From Anaerolineae bacterium (GTDB lineage Bacteria; Chloroflexota; Anaerolineae; CG2-30-64-16): a stretch of DNA of 7,263 nt. Shown here in pieces: positions 1-7,263 of the stretch; the stretch's first letter is position 1, and the number at the start of each line of letters is the position of its first letter. The notes beneath the pieces were generated by a model that was not told where the DNA came from, did not search any database, and saw only the letters and a program-made list of their open reading frames with translations. The translations under genes and the position numbers were made by a program. The stretch spans positions 1 through 7,263 of the forward strand of contig JALOOE010000107.1 in the NCBI GenBank assembly GCA_025454565.1, written 5' to 3'.

Positions 1-791
1 CGTAGCCCAAAAAGCAGGCTGCCGATTTCGGGCCGTGTGTAGGCACGAGCATCGGGCAGGAGCACGATGGGGTGACGTGCGCTGAACAGTGGGTGCGGCG
101 CCGTGATCCAATACTGGCTGCGCACGGGTGCCATCGGTAATCCGACGCCAAGCTGCCAGGCCAACACTCCGGCCCATGCGCCGGCTGCATCAATCACTAC
201 CTGGCCCTCAACCAATCCATCGCTCGTATCTACGCCGACGACTCGATCGCCCCGTCGGCGGATGGCGGTCACGCCGACACCCTCCCGGATTACGACGCCG
301 CGTGCCTTGGCGCCATGCGCGTAGGCCTGGGTCAGCAGGTACGGATCGACAAACGCGTCGTCGGGGAAGAAGGCGATCGCTTCATCCCCACTCAGCGCCA
401 GCCAGCGAACCAACTGCAGGGCATCGGTCGGGTTGAGCCATTCGGCCGCGACACCTGATGTGGTCGACACCCGCACCAGTTCCGTCAGGTCTGCCCGCGC
501 CGCGACCGAGTTAGCAATATGTAGGCTACCGACCTGGCGCATTCCCAACGACAGATCCAGCTCATCTTCCAGTTCTGCGATGGCGGCGTAAGTCTCTAAG
601 ACGAACGGGATGAGCGCGGCCTTTGGCCGTGATCGGGACAGCAGCCCGGCGGCCCGAGGCGAGTTTGCGCTCGCCACCGTGCGCCGCTCCAGCAGAAGCA
701 CATGACCGCGCTCCAGTCCCGCCAGGTAGTAGGCGATCGCGCACCCCAAGACGCCGCCGCCGATGATGACGACGTCTGAGAGCGGCCTCAC
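1..791 (-). CDS. FAD-dependent amine oxidoreductase (DAO/sarcosine-oxidase-like), C-terminus beyond window; probable N-methyl-AEP or AEP oxidase
   Basis: The frame is open without a stop from a GTG at 791 to the window edge, giving 263 codons. The start overlaps the phnX stop as GTGA; no ATG precedes the nucleotide-binding motif, so GTG is the only sensible start. Residues 6-22 (DVVIIGGGVLGCAIAYY) form the beta strand and GGGxxG loop of an FAD Rossmann fold, residues 11-16 being the glycine motif. Next comes an SPRAAGLL segment typical of the DAO/glycine-oxidase/dimethylglycine-dehydrogenase group, a VVIDAAGAWAG second dinucleotide contact, and VRSQYWIT...ARAYTRPEIGSLLFG from the substrate domain. 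Family members are about 370-400 residues, so roughly a third is missing, including any covalent flavin site. Family knowledge: related flavoenzymes in phosphonate clusters oxidise N-methyl-AEP, some also AEP, to phosphonoacetaldehyde. Inference: this one feeds PhnX in the same way. A glycine, sarcosine or other amine oxidase remains possible. Confidence 0.85.
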   Translation of the reverse strand, partial: MRPLSDVVIIGGGVLGCAIAYYLAGLERGHVLLLERRTVASANSPRAAGLLSRSRPKAALIPFVLETYAAIAELEDELDLSLGMRQVGSLHIANSVAARADLTELVRVSTTSGVAAEWLNPTDALQLVRWLALSGDEAIAFFPDDAFVDPYLLTQAYAHGAKARGVVIREGVGVTAIRRRGDRVVGVDTSDGLVEGQVVIDAAGAWAGVLAWQLGVGLPMAPVRSQYWITAPHPLFSARHPIVLLPDARAYTRPEIGSLLFGL

Positions 792-1630
792 GGCTGTTCG
801 CCGTTTGCCAACCGTTCATCGATGTCCTCCAGGACCAGCGGCAGGCTCCAGATGCCGTCGATCACGTAGTGCGCGCCGGCGTCGGCCAGATGGAGGTGCG
901 CTCGCTCGCGCCGCGTCTCCAGCTCATCCGGCGACAAGGCACCCAGTTCCTCGGCTGTCAGGCCCAGCTCATTGCCGGTCAGCGCCACGGCGACCGTCCA
1001 CATGCCGGCGTTCAGCCCCTCCTCGATGTCCGGTACGGTGTCGCCCACCTTGACTACCCGCTCCGGCGGGTAGGCGCGCAGCTCCATCGCGCTGCGCAGC
1101 GCCATCCAGGGCTCCGGCCGGCCAGCCAGCACATCGCTGACGCACACGATCGAATCGGGCTGGAAGCCGCGGCGCATGGCTTCGGGCGCGAGCACCTGCA
1201 TCATCTGACGGTTGTAACCCGTAGTCGAGCCGATCTTGATCCCGCGCTTGCGCAAATCGGCAATCGTCTCCACCGCGCCGGGGATTGGATCGGCGTAGTT
1301 TGTCAACACCTTGATCTGCAACGGGATGAACTCCTCATACATGGCGGCCACGTCGGTCTCGTCCGGCGGTCGGTCGTGGGCAGCTTTCCACAGCGCGGCA
1401 ACCAGCGGCATCTTGGTGATGGCGCGGATGTGATCGCACTTGTGCATTCCCATGGGCGCGCGGGCCTCTTCGATGCTGATGTCTACGCCGTGCAGCCGAA
1501 AGGTCTCGATGAACGCCATCACCGGCGCAATCGAGCCGTGGTCCACGGTCGTGCCGGCCCAGTCGAAGATGATCGCCTTGATGGGGCCGGCCGGGCGCTG
1601 TGCGCGCTGGCTCAGGTTGATCGTGTGCAT
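788..1630 (-). CDS. phnX: Phosphonoacetaldehyde hydrolase (phosphonatase), HAD superfamily
   Basis: This cytoplasmic enzyme hydrolyses phosphonoacetaldehyde to acetaldehyde and phosphate, the C-P bond-breaking step. From the ATG at 1630 it is 280 residues. Motif 1 IIFDWAGTTVD carries the nucleophile Asp23. The cap domain has MGMHKCDHIRAI with Lys64, matching the Schiff-base lysine (Lys53) of the Bacillus cereus enzyme, and His67 (His56 there). STTGYNRQMM is motif 2, and KVGDTVPDIEEGLNAGMW gives the Mg-binding Asp197 and Asp201. All these residues keep a constant offset of 11 from B. cereus, so the enzyme looks intact. The start overlaps the phnW stop as TGATG, with GGAGG at 1641-1645 ten bases upstream. 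An in-frame GTG at 1633 is seven bases from the same site and is an equally plausible start, adding one residue. The stop overlaps the GTG of the downstream FAD enzyme, so translation is probably coupled along the three genes. Confidence 0.96.
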   Translation of the reverse strand: MHTINLSQRAQRPAGPIKAIIFDWAGTTVDHGSIAPVMAFIETFRLHGVDISIEEARAPMGMHKCDHIRAITKMPLVAALWKAAHDRPPDETDVAAMYEEFIPLQIKVLTNYADPIPGAVETIADLRKRGIKIGSTTGYNRQMMQVLAPEAMRRGFQPDSIVCVSDVLAGRPEPWMALRSAMELRAYPPERVVKVGDTVPDIEEGLNAGMWTVAVALTGNELGLTAEELGALSPDELETRRERAHLHLADAGAHYVIDGIWSLPLVLEDIDERLANGEQP

Positions 1631-2754
1631 CACAGAGTGACCTCCATTTCAGCCAAGGTTTCCCGGATCGCGGCCAGTAACGCGCGCACGTCCTCTTCGA
1701 AGATGCGGCCGATCGTGCCGATGCGGAAGCACGCTGCGTCGCTGACCTTGCCCGGGTAGATGACGAAGCCCTTGTTGTTCAATAACTCGTAGAAGCGGAT
1801 GAAGCCGAAGTTCGGATGGTCGGGATAGCGAAACGATGTGATGATGTAGCCTTGGTCTTCAGGCCGAAGATACTCGATGAAGCCGAGCTCGCGCATCCCC
1901 GTGATCAGGATCTCGTAGTTGTGACGATAGCGCGCGGCGCGGCCTGCTACCCCGCCTTCGACCCCCAGCTCGGTTAGCGCCTGACGGAAGGCAAGGATGG
2001 TGTGGGTGGGCGGGGTGAAGCGGAACTGGCCGTCCGCCTCAAGCCCGCGCCATTGAGCCAGCAGGTTCAAGCTGAGGCTGCGGGCGTAGCCGGCGCTCTG
2101 TGTGCTTCGCATGATCTGCTCCAGCAGGTTGCGCCGGGCCAGCACGTAGCTGAAGCCGGGCACCCCCTCGATGCACTTGTTGGACGAGGAGACCAGGAAG
2201 TCAATGCCCCAATCGGCCACAGGGATGGGGACGGCGCCGAAGCTGCTCATTGCGTCGACAAAGAGGACCTTCCGGTGCAGCGCGGCCACGCGTCCGATCT
2301 CCCGGATGGGGTTGAGGAGGCCGGTGGTCGTCTCGCAATGCACGGCGCCGATGTGGGTGACGGCTGGATCGTGATCCAGCGCCATCGCGACTGCTTCGGC
2401 GACGGCCGGCCAGCTCTCCGGGAAGCTCACATCCGATGCGGCGATTTGCAGAGTCCTGGCGATTTGCAGCATGCGCTGGCCGTAGGCGCCGTTGACCACG
2501 AACAGCCACTTGCCATCCGGGGGCGTGATTGAGCCGATGACCGACTCGATGCCGAACGTGCCGCTGCCTTGCATCAAGATCGTCTCGTAGCCGCGGCCAT
2601 CCGCCTCGGCCAGTTTGAGCAGCTCCTGGCGGATCTCGCGCACGACGCGGATAAACTCGGTGTCGCGCGAGCCCAGGTCGTGCAGCATGGCCCGCTTCAC
2701 CGTGAGACTGGTGGTCAGCGGGCCGGGGGTGAACAGTGGTTTGTCGGTGTACAT
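1630..2754 (-). CDS. phnW: 2-aminoethylphosphonate:pyruvate transaminase
   Basis: This PLP enzyme transfers the amino group of AEP to pyruvate, giving phosphonoacetaldehyde and L-alanine, the first step of the hydrolytic AEP route. The protein is 374 residues, the usual family length, and is complete. It opens with [18 protein letters not shown], the class V aminotransferase N-terminus of Phn[15 protein letters not shown] (62-75) binds the PLP phosphate, VDAMSSFGA has the PLP-ring aspartate Asp167, and [13 protein letters not shown] places the Schiff-base lysine at Lys193, one off the Salmonella enzyme (Lys194). The C-terminal FRIGTIGRI holds the substrate-carboxylate/phosphonate-contact arginine region. 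The ATG start at 2754 has only a weak GAG ribosome site in CGAGCAACT. A 149-base spacer separates it from the permease gene, the largest gap in the block, so phnW could be read from the upstream message or from its own promoter. The stop overlaps the phnX start. Confidence 0.97.
   Translation of the reverse strand: MYTDKPLFTPGPLTTSLTVKRAMLHDLGSRDTEFIRVVREIRQELLKLAEADGRGYETILMQGSGTFGIESVIGSITPPDGKWLFVVNGAYGQRMLQIARTLQIAASDVSFPESWPAVAEAVAMALDHDPAVTHIGAVHCETTTGLLNPIREIGRVAALHRKVLFVDAMSSFGAVPIPVADWGIDFLVSSSNKCIEGVPGFSYVLARRNLLEQIMRSTQSAGYARSLSLNLLAQWRGLEADGQFRFTPPTHTILAFRQALTELGVEGGVAGRAARYRHNYEILITGMRELGFIEYLRPEDQGYIITSFRYPDHPNFGFIRFYELLNNKGFVIYPGKVSDAACFRIGTIGRIFEEDVRALLAAIRETLAEMEVTL
1641..1645 (-). 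promoter_or_regulatory. Ribosome binding site of phnX inside the phnW 3' end
   Basis: The minus strand reads GGAGG here, within the last phnW codons (EMEVTL). It lies 10 bases before the ATG at 1630 and 7 bases before the GTG at 1633. This is one of the strongest Shine-Dalgarno sequences in the window and implies independent reinitiation on phnX in addition to coupling through the TGATG overlap. It does not settle which of the two adjacent starts is used. Confidence 0.65.
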
Positions 2755-2903
2755 AGTTGCTCGATATCGGGTTGGTGTAGTTGTGGTAACTTCAAACGTG
2801 AAACGTCAAACGCCAAGAGCGCCCGTTTCGCGCCATCACATCGCTCACTTCCCAAGTCCGGCACAGTGCATGACGCTTGGTATGAACCACATGCCTCACG
2901 TGT
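2755..2903. other. Spacer between permease gene and phnW
   Basis: This gap of 149 bases has no convincing coding frame. It contains the heptad array at 2792-2812 and, at the permease end, a small hairpin and further heptads (2883-2922). On the minus strand a TTGACG box occurs at 2804-2809, but no acceptable -10 hexamer sits 16-18 bases downstream, so no promoter is called. No T-run terminator was seen, so read-through into phnW is likely. Confidence 0.5.
2792..2812. repeat. Three tandem 7-base repeats (TSAAACG) in the spacer before phnW
   Basis: The plus strand reads TCAAACG, TGAAACG, TCAAACG in exact 7-base register: 2792-2798, 2799-2805 and 2806-2812. It lies in the 149-base spacer between the permease stop and the phnW start. 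The copies differ at one position only. Short degenerate heptad arrays of this kind are, from general familiarity, common in spacers of some Chloroflexota genomes; no comparison could be run. Confidence 0.6.

Positions 2904-2906
<3 letters not shown>
2883..2906 (-). repeat. Small hairpin at the permease stop codon
   Basis: On the minus strand TGAAC at the permease stop pairs with GTTCA 14 bases further on. Adding the neighbouring AC/GT with a one-base bulge gives a stem of about 7 pairs and a 9-base loop. No T-run follows, so it is not an intrinsic terminator; a 3'-end or message-processing role is possible. The stem is short and may be chance. Confidence 0.35.
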
Positions 2907-4682
<1,776 letters not shown>

Positions 4683-4688
4683 GAGTCT

Positions 4689-5804
4689 CTACGACTGCGC
4701 TGGGTAGACTCGCAAGGCGTGCACAGGAAGGTGCACGGAGAGCTCCTCACCCTTGTGGAGGGGCTTCGCCTGCCCGCCTGGATCGAGATATGTGGTCAGG
4801 TCAAGAGAGCATCCGGTCGGCTGCGACAATCGAAGATGCAGACGGTGGAACGCGCCCAAGAATTCGACCTCGTGTACTTTCGTGTCCACGACATTGGTCA
4901 CGTCGAAGCCATTGTGGAGGATGCGGACGTCCTCTGGCCGGATGGCGACCATCACTTCACTGCCAGGAGCAAGGAAGGGAGCGGGGTGCCCCCTCACGTA
5001 CTCGGCGGGCACCTGCAGCAATGCGCCGCCGCATCGCACTTGCGCTACCCGGCCTGCTGCCATCACTCCGGGTAGGAAGTTCATCAGGCCGACGAAGTCG
5101 GCAACGAAAGGCGTGGATGGCGCCCGGTACACCTCGCGCGGCGAGCCGACCTGCACGATGCGGCCACGGTTCATCACGACCACCCGATCGGCCATGGTCA
5201 GTGCCTCCTCCTGATCGTGGGTGACCATGATGGTGGTGACGCCCAGGCGGCGCTGCAGGGCGGCCACCTCCAGGCGCAGCCGGGCGCGCACGCGCGCGTC
5301 GAGCGCCGACAGCGGCTCGTCAAGCAGGAGCAGGCTGGGCGAGATGGCCAGGGCGCGCGCCAGAGCCACCCGCTGCTGTTGCCCGCCGGAAAGCTGCGCC
5401 GGGTAGCGCGCCTCGTATCCTGTCAGTCCGACCAGTTGCAGCATCTCCCCGACGCGCGCCTGCACCTGCGCCCTGGGGAGGCGACGGTTCTCCAGGCCGT
5501 AGGCGATATTCTGCGCCGCGGTCAGATTGGGGAAGAGCGCGTAGGACTGAAAGACGATGCCAAAATCGCGCCGGCTCGGCGGCAGCTTCGTGACATCCAC
5601 CCTAGCCTGGATCACCTGGCCCGCGGTCGGCTCCTCCAGGCCGGCGATGATGCGCAGCAGCGTGGTCTTGCCGCAGCCGCTAGGCCCCAGTAGGAAGACG
5701 AATTCCCCCTCGCGCACCTCCAGCGACACGTCGTCGAGCGCCGCGGTCTTGCTGAAGTACTTGCTGATGTTGCGAATTTGCAGGTAAGGGGTCGTGGCGG
5801 TCAT
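4689..5804 (-). CDS. phnT2: AEP ABC transporter ATP-binding protein (PhnT2 type)
   Basis: This 371-residue ATPase energises AEP import on the cytoplasmic face. The nucleotide-binding domain has all motifs: Walker A GPSGCGKT at 40-47, Q-loop Gln86 in [11 protein letters not shown], signature LSGGQQQR at 138-145, Walker B LLLLDE at 158-163, D-loop SALD at 166-169 and switch His196 in [10 protein letters not shown]-terminal TOBE-like extension (about 240-371, including [10 protein letters not shown]) matches the CUT1/iron/PhnT subclass. Substrate cannot be read from the ATPase alone; its position between an AEP-type binding protein and the fused permease, just ahead of phnW, makes AEP by far the best choice. 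The ATG at 5804 follows a GGGGGGAAGG purine run (5807-5816) serving as ribosome site. The gene follows an 85-base spacer with a strong inverted repeat and ends 6 bases before the permease start. Confidence 0.93.
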   Translation of the reverse strand: MTATTPYLQIRNISKYFSKTAALDDVSLEVREGEFVFLLGPSGCGKTTLLRIIAGLEEPTAGQVIQARVDVTKLPPSRRDFGIVFQSYALFPNLTAAQNIAYGLENRRLPRAQVQARVGEMLQLVGLTGYEARYPAQLSGGQQQRVALARALAISPSLLLLDEPLSALDARVRARLRLEVAALQRRLGVTTIMVTHDQEEALTMADRVVVMNRGRIVQVGSPREVYRAPSTPFVADFVGLMNFLPGVMAAGRVAQVRCGGALLQVPAEYVRGHPAPFLAPGSEVMVAIRPEDVRILHNGFDVTNVVDTKVHEVEFLGAFHRLHLRLSQPTGCSLDLTTYLDPGGQAKPLHKGEELSVHLPVHALRVYPAQS

Positions 5805-5826
5805 TTCCTTCCCCCCGACGACAGCC

Positions 5827-5880
5827 GAATGACGAAGGACGAAAGGCGCCGTTACTTTGCTACCTTCGTCCTTCGGATTC
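5827..5880 (-). repeat. Heptad-built inverted repeat between binding-protein and ATPase genes
   Basis: Arms at 5827-5846 and 5863-5880 are inverted copies. A 10-base core (CGAAGGACGA, 5833-5842) pairs perfectly with 5866-5875, and GAAT/ATTC and AGG/CCT extend the stem to about 17 pairs with one or two bulges around a 16-base loop. Each arm is made of 7-base units: CGAATGA, CGAAGGA, CGAAAGG on one side and CGTCCTT, CGGATTC, CGTAGTT on the other. No T-run follows in the direction of transcription, so it is not a standard intrinsic terminator. It sits where a stem would protect the binding-protein message and lower transporter expression, a common arrangement in ABC importer operons; that role is inferred. 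Confidence 0.7.
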
Positions 5881-5889
5881 CGTAGTTCG

Positions 5890-6951
5890 TCAGCTCTTCG
5901 GTTCCGACTTGGCGTCGTACCGCTTCATCCATTCCTGCAGGATGCGCTCGCGCTCAGCCGCAGCCTTCACCAAATCGTTCTTGATCAACTGTTTGAGCGG
6001 ATCGGCCGGGTAGCCCGTCGGGATTGCCACCCCGGTGTCCATCGCCGTGATCGGGTAGCTTTTGGCATAGGCCTTCATGGCGTCGGCGCTGATCGCCCAA
6101 TCCAGGAAGGTGCGGGCGGCCGGGTTGATCTTGGCCTTTTTGACCAACGCATTCGCCTCGGTTTCCCAACCTGAGCCTTCCTTTGGGAAGACCGCCTCGA
6201 TGGGCTGACCGTCAGCCTTCTGTTGGACCGCCCGGTAGTCGAAGGAGATGCCGATCACCGTTTCGCCCGCGCCGGCCATCTTGCACGGCTTGGAGCCGGA
6301 GTGGGTGTAGACCGCCATGTTGTCGTTGAGCTTGTCCAGGTACTTCCAACCCTCTGCCTCGTCCTTGAGCTGCAAGATCGCCGAGACGGACAGGTAGCCG
6401 GTGCCCGACGAGTTCGGGTTGGGCATAACGATCAGGCCTTTGTACTCAGGTTTGAGCAGGTCGTCCCAGGAGGTCGGCATCGGCACCTTCTTGGCTGCCA
6501 GCTCCTTGGTGTTCACACAGAAGGCCGAGAACCAGGTGTCAATCCCGACCCAGTGCGGCGGGTTCTGGCTATCCTTGAAGTCGGCGCGAATCTTGTCCAC
6601 GCCTTCCGGCGCATAGGGCGTCAGCATGCCTTGCTTGTCGGCGACCAGCAGACTGGTGGCAGCCAGACCCCACACCACATCGGCCTGCGGGTTTGCCTTC
6701 TCGGCCAGCAGCTTGGCCGTGACGATGCCGGTCGAATCGCGCACGATGTTGACCTTGATGTTCGGGTGCTTCTGGTTGAAGAGCGGCAGATACTTGGAAA
6801 TCTGGTCATCTTCCAGCGCGGTGTAGACGGTGATCTCGCCGGCGGTAGCTTTTTCCGTCGAGCCGGATGGGCTGGCCGTGGGCGCGCAACCGGCGAGTAA
6901 CAGCCCGACGATGAGCGACAACAGAATCAGGTGCGATGTGCGGAATGACAT
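5890..6951 (-). CDS. phnS2: AEP-binding lipoprotein of the ABC importer (PhnS2 type)
   Basis: This 353-residue protein catches the phosphonate outside the membrane and delivers it to the permease. The N-terminus [22 protein letters not shown] is a lipoprotein signal with lipobox LAGC, so Cys22 should be lipidated. A Ser/Thr/Pro/Ala linker (23-38) precedes the binding domain. That domain carries [19 protein letters not shown] (70-76), [13 protein letters not shown] and later [18 protein letters not shown], the pattern of the family annotated as AEP-binding PhnS2, a relative of the iron-binding FbpA/AfuA fold. The start at 6951 is chosen because AAGGAG lies 5 bases upstream and the signal peptide begins there. 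An in-frame GTG at 7020 would add 23 non-signal residues and is unlikely. It is the first gene of the AEP block. The general iron/polyamine SBP fold alone would leave the ligand open; phnW and phnX next door settle it well. Confidence 0.93.
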   Translation of the reverse strand: MSFRTSHLILLSLIVGLLLAGCAPTASPSGSTEKATAGEITVYTALEDDQISKYLPLFNQKHPNIKVNIVRDSTGIVTAKLLAEKANPQADVVWGLAATSLLVADKQGMLTPYAPEGVDKIRADFKDSQNPPHWVGIDTWFSAFCVNTKELAAKKVPMPTSWDDLLKPEYKGLIVMPNPNSSGTGYLSVSAILQLKDEAEGWKYLDKLNDNMAVYTHSGSKPCKMAGAGETVIGISFDYRAVQQKADGQPIEAVFPKEGSGWETEANALVKKAKINPAARTFLDWAISADAMKAYAKSYPITAMDTGVAIPTGYPADPLKQLIKNDLVKAAAERERILQEWMKRYDAKSEPKS

Positions 6952-6956
6952 AGCTT

Positions 6957-6962
6957 CTCCTT
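6957..6962 (-). promoter_or_regulatory. Strong ribosome binding site of the AEP-binding protein gene
   Basis: The minus strand reads AAGGAG, five bases before the ATG at 6951. This decides the start in favour of 6951 over the in-frame GTG at 7020, which overlaps the previous gene's stop and has no comparable site. Confidence 0.8.
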
Positions 6963-6986
6963 GTGTAACCGTGGAATCAGACCCTT

Positions 6987-7001
6987 GAGTTGTGCAAACT
7001 C
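6987..7001. promoter_or_regulatory. Short palindrome in the leader of the AEP block, candidate operator
   Basis: GAGTT and AACTC flank a 5-base spacer (GTGCA), giving a 15-base imperfect palindrome 36 bases before the binding-protein start. Its position suits an operator or leader structure for the AEP genes, but five-base arms arise often by chance and no clear -35/-10 pair was found around it. Confidence 0.25.
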
Positions 7002-7008
7002 GAAAGAT

Positions 7009-7037
7009 CTGTCGATTCACTGCATGATGATCGACAG
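7009..7037 (-). terminator. Possible weak terminator or 3' hairpin at the end of the propeller gene
   Basis: Perfect 8-base inverted arms (CTGTCGAT at 7009-7016 and ATCGACAG at 7030-7037) surround a 13-base loop that contains the stop codon of the upstream gene (7017-7019). On the transcribed strand the stem is followed by ATCTTTCGAG, only mildly T-rich. It would mark the boundary between the upstream gene and the AEP block; the large loop and weak T-run keep confidence low. Confidence 0.4.
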
Positions 7038-7263
7038 GAACACTTTGAAATGCGTCCTGATCTCGTAGATGGTCGTCGTGTTGCTGAGCTCGTGAGTCAA
7101 TACGAGCAGCGGCTGACCGGACGGGCTATCTGCTGTGTCAATGAAGAGCACGCCTTCCGGCGAAATGTCGCCATCGGTGCGGTAGTAACCCATGAAGAGC
7201 GGCTGGCGCGGGTTGCCGAGGTCGTAGACCATCACGCCGCCGCCCGCGCGTTCGAGGCCGACA
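7017..7263 (-). CDS. C-terminal end of a choice-of-anchor I type secreted beta-propeller protein (5' part beyond window)
   Basis: The frame is open from the window edge to a TGA at 7017-7019, giving 81 residues. [18 protein letters not shown] followed by [37 protein letters not shown] matches, from memory, the closing blades of the choice-of-anchor I family, large extracellular proteins sometimes annotated as alkaline phosphatase-like. After the usual IYEI ending there is an extra tail ([13 protein letters not shown]) that is not an obvious sorting signal, LPXTG motif or typical anchor. The N-terminus, signal peptide and most blades lie outside. An inverted repeat at its stop codon suggests a separate transcription unit from the AEP genes. 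A role in phosphorus acquisition is possible but nothing in these 81 residues shows it. Confidence 0.7.
   Translation of the reverse strand, partial: VGLERAGGGVMVYDLGNPRQPLFMGYYRTDGDISPEGVLFIDTADSPSGQPLLVLTHELSNTTTIYEIRTHFKVFLSIIMQ

Noticed and set aside
374..740. Two GCGATCGC octamers, as in cyanobacterial HIP1
   Set aside because: Only two copies in 7 kb, both inside a coding region where GGCGATCGC encodes common Ala-Ile-Ala codons; far below cyanobacterial HIP1 density.
869..1759. Long plus-strand open frame (296 codons) opposite phnX and the phnW 3' end
   Set aside because: It is antisense to phnX and phnW, which have full catalytic motifs. Its translation is rich in Arg, His, Gln and Gly with no recognisable domain, typical of a shadow frame in GC-rich DNA.
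2002..2532. Plus-strand frame of 176 codons opposite phnW
   Set aside because: Antisense to the conserved core of phnW; low-complexity composition and no motif.
2755..2812. Promoter for phnW using the TTGACG at 2804-2809
   Set aside because: The hexamer is part of the heptad array and no -10-like sequence lies at the right spacing downstream.
6223..6900. Plus-strand frame of 225 codons opposite the binding-protein gene
   Set aside because: Antisense to a well-supported lipoprotein gene and has no motif; a shadow frame.
6952..7020. N-terminal extension of the binding protein from the GTG at 7020
   Set aside because: The extension is not part of a signal peptide, whereas the ATG at 6951 has AAGGAG five bases upstream and begins a textbook lipoprotein signal.

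Overview
The window is a compact, single-direction (minus strand) gene block for uptake and hydrolytic breakdown of 2-aminoethylphosphonate (AEP). Reading from the right edge in the direction of transcription, it holds: the 3' end of a secreted choice-of-anchor I type beta-propeller protein (7017-7263); a lipoprotein substrate-binding protein (5890-6951); an ABC ATPase (4689-5804); a permease with two fused membrane domains (2904-4682); the AEP:pyruvate transaminase PhnW (1630-2754); phosphonoacetaldehyde hydrolase PhnX (788-1630); and the first ~263 codons of an FAD-dependent amine oxidoreductase (1-791) that runs off the left edge.

The pathway reads directly from the gene order. The lipoprotein captures AEP outside the membrane and the fused permease with its ATPase imports it. 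PhnW moves the amino group to pyruvate, giving alanine and phosphonoacetaldehyde, and PhnX cleaves the C-P bond, giving acetaldehyde and phosphate. The FAD enzyme overlaps phnX by a GTGA junction. Flavoenzymes that recur in such clusters are known to oxidise N-methyl-AEP, and sometimes AEP itself, to phosphonoacetaldehyde, so this gene probably widens the substrate range. It is the most interesting gene here. It has a GTG start and is easily missed by an ATG-only ORF search.

The last three genes are tightly coupled (TGATG and GTGA overlaps), and the ATPase and permease are 6 bases apart. The three larger gaps all hold structure. An 8-bp perfect inverted repeat straddles the stop of the propeller gene. 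A long stem built from 7-base repeats lies between the binding-protein and ATPase genes. Further 7-base repeats and a small hairpin lie between the permease gene and phnW. The repeats supply the stop codon of the permease and reach that of the binding protein.

Organism: a GC-rich bacterium with lipoprotein export. The heptameric spacer repeats and the gene content are reminiscent of filamentous Chloroflexota, but this is a weak inference. No RNA genes, mobile elements, CRISPR arrays or transcriptional regulator were seen. The pathway is a known type; the features worth follow-up are the FAD gene and the repeat-built spacers.
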